Part shown: positions 5,849-8,896 of the stretch, in pieces
Numbering within the stretch: position 1 is the first letter of the stretch
Layout of the letters: each line of letters opens with the position of its first letter
DNA from: an uncultured Bacteroidota bacterium
GTDB lineage: Bacteria > Bacteroidota > Bacteroidia > Chitinophagales > Chitinophagaceae
DNA length: 8,896 nt
Direction of reading: 5' to 3'
Assembly (NCBI GenBank): GCA_903913355.1
Contig: CAIWKU010000347.1
Location: forward strand, 1-8,896
Program-made: the position numbers and the translations under genes
Notes under the pieces: model-generated
Seen by the model: the letters and a program-made list of their open reading frames with translations, nothing else
What the model was told of the DNA's origin: nothing
Database searches by the model: none

Positions 5849-8002
5849 ATGTCAAAACAACAATTTCTTCTCATCGCCTTACTGTTTTTACTAGCTTCTT
5901 GTCGTTTTTCTTCTGACAAAACCGAATGGCGGGTATATGGGGGTAATAAAGGGGCCACACATTATTCAACGCTTACTGAAATAGACAGTTCCAATGTATC
6001 GCAACTACAGGTTGCCTGGGAATATCATACGGGGGATGCGGAAAATAAAACACAGATACAGGTAAATCCTATTATTGTGGATGGGGTGCTTTATGGTGTT
6101 TCTCCCAAATTAAAACTGTTTGCGATTGATGCTGCCACTGGAAAAGAAAAATGGGTGTATAATCCGGTTGATACAACTAATAAGGCGAAAGGTTATTTTT
6201 CAATGAATGTTTCCAGAGGAGTAACTTATTTCAGTAACCAGGGAAAGGACCCGCGTATATTTTATGCAGCGGCCTCCAACCTGATTTGTGTGGATGCGAT
6301 TACAGGAAAACCTGTAGCATCTTTTGCAGATAGTGGTAAGCTGGATTTACATAATGATCTGGGAAGGGATGTAAAAGATTTATATGTTGCCTGTACCACT
6401 CCGGGTATTATTTATAAAGACCTGATCATTATCGGAACCCGTGTTGCGGAAGAAGCCGCAGCTGCTCCGGGTTATATCAGGGCTTACAATGTGTATACCG
6501 GTAAACTGCAATGGATTTTTCATACCATACCACATCCCAATGAAGAAGGGTATAACAGTTGGGATGATCCCAATGCCTACCAGCATATAGGTGGTGCCAA
6601 TGCCTGGGCAGGCTTTAGTATGGATGAAGAGAAAGGAATTGTATTTGCGCCCATCGGTTCTGCCAGTTATGATTTTTATGGGGGTAAAAGAACAGGTAAT
6701 GATCTGTTTGCCAATTCTGTACTGGCATTAGATGCTGCTACAGGAAAAAGAATATGGCATTACCAGACAGTGCATCATGATATGTGGGACAGAGATCTAC
6801 CTACTGCACCTGTTTTAGTAAATATCACTAAGGATGGAAAAAAGATGGATGCTATCGCGCAGGTAACCAAATCAGGTTTTATATTTCTGCTCAACAGGGC
6901 TACCGGAAAACCGGTATACCCAATCAAAGAAACGCCGGTACCCACCGAAACAGATTTACTGGGAGAAAAACCATCCGCCACACAACCCATACCTGATTTT
7001 CCAAAACCATTTGTAAGACAGCTTTTCACCGAAAAAGAGTTAAACCATATTGTTCCGGATTCTTCTTACCAGGATATTAAAAAAAGATGGCTCGCCACCA
7101 AACACGATTATCTTTTTACGCCACCTTCCAAACAGGGAACAATCATCTTTCCGGGATTTGATGGTGGCGCTGAATGGGGTGGCCCCTCTTTTGACCCTAC
7201 ATCGGGTATCCTATATGTAAATGCCAGTGAAATGGCCTGGATATTAACGATGGTGGATGTAAAGAAAAATGCAGGGAATACCGTTGAAAAAAATATTGAT
7301 GCGGGTAAACGATTATATACAACTACCTGCATGGCCTGTCACGGACCCGCATTACAGGGATCCGGCAATAACCCAAGCCTGATCAATGTTCGTTCAAAAT
7401 ATTCCGAATCCCAATTCAAAGACCTACTCAGTGCGGGCAGAAGAATGATGCCGGCATTCAAACAATTAAGCGAAAATGAAAAAGAGGCGCTCGCTTCATT
7501 TGTACTAGATAGTAAATCTATTCAGGAAAAGAAATTCATTGCCCCTCCCAAAATAACAGACCCATATTATACAATGCCTTATTCCGCCACGGGCTATAAT
7601 AAATTTTTAACCAAAGAAGGCTATCCTGCCATAGATACTCCCTGGGGAAGTCTAACTGCGATTAACCTGAACACCGGTCAGCTTGAATGGAAAACAACCC
7701 TGGGTGATTATCCTGAACTAAAAGCCAAAGGAATACATAGCGGTACAGAAAATTATGGAGGATCAGTAGTTACTGCGGGCGGACTACTATTCATAGCTGC
7801 CACCAGCGACAAAAAAATTCGCGCCTTCAATAAAAGAACAGGAAAGCTACTATGGGAATATGAACTACCCGCTTCCGGTTTCGCCACTCCATCTACTTAT
7901 GAAAAAAACGGACATCAATACATAGTCATCGCCTGCGGCGGGGGAAAATTAGGTAAACCATCGGGAGATAGTTATATAGCATTCAAGTTAAAAGGCAATT
8001 AA
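5849..8002 (+). CDS. PQQ-dependent dehydrogenase lipoprotein (membrane glucose dehydrogenase-like) with internal cytochrome c domain
   Basis: The 717-residue product starts with a lipoprotein signal (hydrophobic residues 6-17, LASC with C18). Propeller blades with W-type motifs begin at WRVYGGNKGATHYSTL (27-42) and recur, for example FAIDAATGKEKWVY (91-104), AYNVYTGKLQWIF (212-224) and LALDAATGKRIWHY (292-305). QTVHHDMWDRDLPTAPVL (306-323) and TKSGFIFLLNRATGKP (340-355) match the region that in membrane glucose dehydrogenases supplies the catalytic Asp and a PQQ-contacting Lys (K341 here). A cytochrome c domain lies inside the chain at about 480-553, with heme site CMACH (494-498) and likely axial Met M534 in MMPAF. 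Propeller sequence then resumes (PWGSLTAINLNTGQLEW 598-614, ENYGGSVVTAGGLLFIAATSDKKIRAFN 634-661). It should oxidise a sugar or alcohol in the periplasm and pass electrons through its own heme to the respiratory chain. The substrate is unknown. No PQQ synthesis genes are in the window. Confidence 0.9.
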   Translation: MSKQQFLLIALLFLLASCRFSSDKTEWRVYGGNKGATHYSTLTEIDSSNVSQLQVAWEYHTGDAENKTQIQVNPIIVDGVLYGVSPKLKLFAIDAATGKEKWVYNPVDTTNKAKGYFSMNVSRGVTYFSNQGKDPRIFYAAASNLICVDAITGKPVASFADSGKLDLHNDLGRDVKDLYVACTTPGIIYKDLIIIGTRVAEEAAAAPGYIRAYNVYTGKLQWIFHTIPHPNEEGYNSWDDPNAYQHIGGANAWAGFSMDEEKGIVFAPIGSASYDFYGGKRTGNDLFANSVLALDAATGKRIWHYQTVHHDMWDRDLPTAPVLVNITKDGKKMDAIAQVTKSGFIFLLNRATGKPVYPIKETPVPTETDLLGEKPSATQPIPDFPKPFVRQLFTEKELNHIVPDSSYQDIKKRWLATKHDYLFTPPSKQGTIIFPGFDGGAEWGGPSFDPTSGILYVNASEMAWILTMVDVKKNAGNTVEKNIDAGKRLYTTTCMACHGPALQGSGNNPSLINVRSKYSESQFKDLLSAGRRMMPAFKQLSENEKEALASFVLDSKSIQEKKFIAPPKITDPYYTMPYSATGYNKFLTKEGYPAIDTPWGSLTAINLNTGQLEWKTTLGDYPELKAKGIHSGTENYGGSVVTAGGLLFIAATSDKKIRAFNKRTGKLLWEYELPASGFATPSTYEKNGHQYIVIACGGGKLGKPSGDSYIAFKLKGN

Positions 8003-8010
8003 TAATTTTA

Positions 8011-8124
8011 ACGCCATTGCTGGTGTTTTTTTTACGCCATTGCTGGTGTTATCACCAGCAATTTTACGCCTTTGTTGGTGTTATCACCAACATTTACGCC
8101 TTTGCTGGTGTTATCACCAGCAAT
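8011..8124 (+). repeat. Tandem array of four ACGCC-hairpin units, three complete
   Basis: Units begin with ACGCC at 8011, 8034, 8066 and 8096, spaced 23, 32 and 30 bases. Complete units have stem-loops with loop TTAT: 8039-8062 (10 bp, core arms TTGCTGGTG and CACCAGCAA), 8073-8092 (8 bp, TGTTGGTG and CACCAACA) and 8102-8123 (9 bp). Unit 1 keeps only the left arm and runs into eight T (8026-8033). In unit 3 a C-to-T change in the left arm is matched by G-to-A in the right arm, so pairing is preserved. Short T runs follow the first complete hairpin on the plus strand (8062-8065), so the array probably ends transcription of the quinoprotein gene, which stops at 8002. It may also be a REP-like element. 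The gap 8003-8148 contains no credible gene. Confidence 0.85.
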
Positions 8125-8148
8125 TCTGACGACAGCTATACAATTATT

Positions 8149-8896
8149 CTACACGTTTCCCTTCTTCAATTCCTCCACAGCAAAACCCGCGGCCCTGGCA
8201 GTTAGGGCCATATAAGTTAATGAGGGATTCTGACAGGCAGAAGATACCATACAGGCTCCATCGGTTACGAATACATTTTTAGCATCCCATACCTGGTTAT
8301 TACTATTCAGTACCGATGTCTTTGGATCTTTACCCATTCTGGCGGTACCCATTTCGTGAATGCCCTGACCTATTGAATATTCGGTATGCCATTCTTTTAC
8401 ATTCTTCACACCTGATGATTCAAGCATTGCCTTCAACTCTTCTACCATGGCTATCCGCATTTTCTTTTCATTGTCTTTCAATTCACAATCCATGGATAAT
8501 ACGGGTAGTCCCCATTTATCCTTCTTCACTTTATCCAGCGTGATCTTGTTTTCATGATAAGGTAATATTTCTCCAAACCCGGTCCCGCCAATCGTCCAGC
8601 CACCTGGTTCTGTCAATGCTTCTTTGAAACCTGCACCAATACTTAATTCCGCTACATCCCTGTTCCATCCTGTTCTGCTGGCGCCGCCCTGGTATCCAAA
8701 TCCCCGAAGGAAATCTCTTTTATCATTTCCAATGTTTACAAAACGGGGAATGTAAAAACCATTGGCCCTTCTGCCATAATAATAACTGTCTTCATAACCA
8801 TCCACCGTTCCCGATGCACCAAGGTTATAGTGATGATCCATTACATTATGTCCCAGTTCACCACTACTACTACCCAATCCACCCGGCCAGATATCG
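8149..8896 (-). CDS. GMC-family FAD-dependent oxidoreductase, C-terminal part (5' end outside window)
   Basis: The reading frame stays open to the window edge, where it encodes DIWPGGLGSSSGELGHNVMDHH, so the gene starts beyond 8896 and only its last 248 codons are present (members usually have about 500-570). SGELGHNVMDHH matches the end of the FAD-linked middle part. The rest is the GMC C-terminal domain: a substrate-domain stretch, then GIHEMGTARMGKDPKTSVLN (the conserved HExGTxRMG block with the catalytic His), VWDAKNVFVTDGACM and finally CQNPSLTYMALTARAAGFAVEEL (the NPSLT block with the second active-site residue, Asn). This form is typical of gluconate 2-dehydrogenase/fructose dehydrogenase-like large subunits, which oxidise sugars or glycosides, are often exported with a small partner subunit and feed a cytochrome. 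Such a partner would lie outside the window. The gene converges on the quinoprotein gene. Confidence 0.88.
   Translation of the reverse strand, partial: DIWPGGLGSSSGELGHNVMDHHYNLGASGTVDGYEDSYYYGRRANGFYIPRFVNIGNDKRDFLRGFGYQGGASRTGWNRDVAELSIGAGFKEALTEPGGWTIGGTGFGEILPYHENKITLDKVKKDKWGLPVLSMDCELKDNEKKMRIAMVEELKAMLESSGVKNVKEWHTEYSIGQGIHEMGTARMGKDPKTSVLNSNNQVWDAKNVFVTDGACMVSSACQNPSLTYMALTARAAGFAVEELKKGNV

Noticed and set aside
8011..8124. Possible CRISPR array
   Set aside because: The repeats are adjacent palindromic units with variable 23-32 base spacing and no unique spacers, and no cas gene is present.
8017..8205. Open frame of 62 codons on the plus strand
   Set aside because: It is formed by the hairpin repeats, giving repeated FAGVIT-like peptides, and runs into the 3' end of the minus-strand GMC gene.
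8149..8877. GMC gene starting at a TTG at 8877
   Set aside because: The frame continues to the window edge and encodes conserved family sequence upstream, and the FAD-binding N-terminal domain is absent, so the gene is cut by the window and does not start here.

Overview
The window looks like a chromosomal stretch from a Bacteroidota bacterium, most likely Chitinophagaceae or a relative. This is judged from protein character, AT-rich non-coding DNA, the absence of Shine-Dalgarno sites before the genes, and the gene set itself (secreted ThuA-like protein, GH130-like lipoprotein, NupG-type permease, Gfo/Idh/MocA oxidoreductase, quinoprotein with built-in cytochrome c, GMC oxidoreductase). The taxon is an inference; no rRNA or other marker is present.

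Layout. 36-1052 (+) encodes a secreted protein ending in a Hint (Hedgehog/intein) domain that opens with CFPG. A strong hairpin terminator (1082-1115) separates it from a convergent minus-strand pair: a ThuA-like protein (2426-3151) followed downstream by a GH130-like lipoprotein (1209-2360). A 97-base divergent intergenic region (3152-3248) then leads to a plus-strand run: NupG-type MFS permease (3249-4451), Gfo/Idh/MocA oxidoreductase (4525-5721) and a large PQQ-dependent dehydrogenase lipoprotein with an internal cytochrome c domain (5849-8002). The last gene is the C-terminal 248 codons of a GMC-family flavoprotein on the minus strand (8149 to the window end). The 127-base gap before the quinoprotein gene holds a perfect 24-bp inverted repeat. 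The 146-base gap after it holds four tandem units, three of which fold into complete hairpins.

How the genes may work together. Sugar-directed oxidoreductases (PQQ enzyme, GMC flavoprotein, Gfo/Idh/MocA enzyme), a ThuA-like protein, a glycoside-active GH130-like protein and a permease fit a carbohydrate-oxidation locus. One concrete hypothesis is oxidation of glycosides to keto-sugars outside the inner membrane, import by the permease and cytoplasmic processing by the Gfo/Idh/MocA enzyme. This recalls the ThuA/ThuB pair of rhizobia, where ThuB is a Gfo/Idh/MocA protein and disaccharides pass through 3-keto forms. The substrate cannot be read from the sequence.

No mobile element, tRNA, rRNA or CRISPR array was seen. 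The least explained items are the Hedgehog-like secreted protein and the two intergenic inverted-repeat structures.
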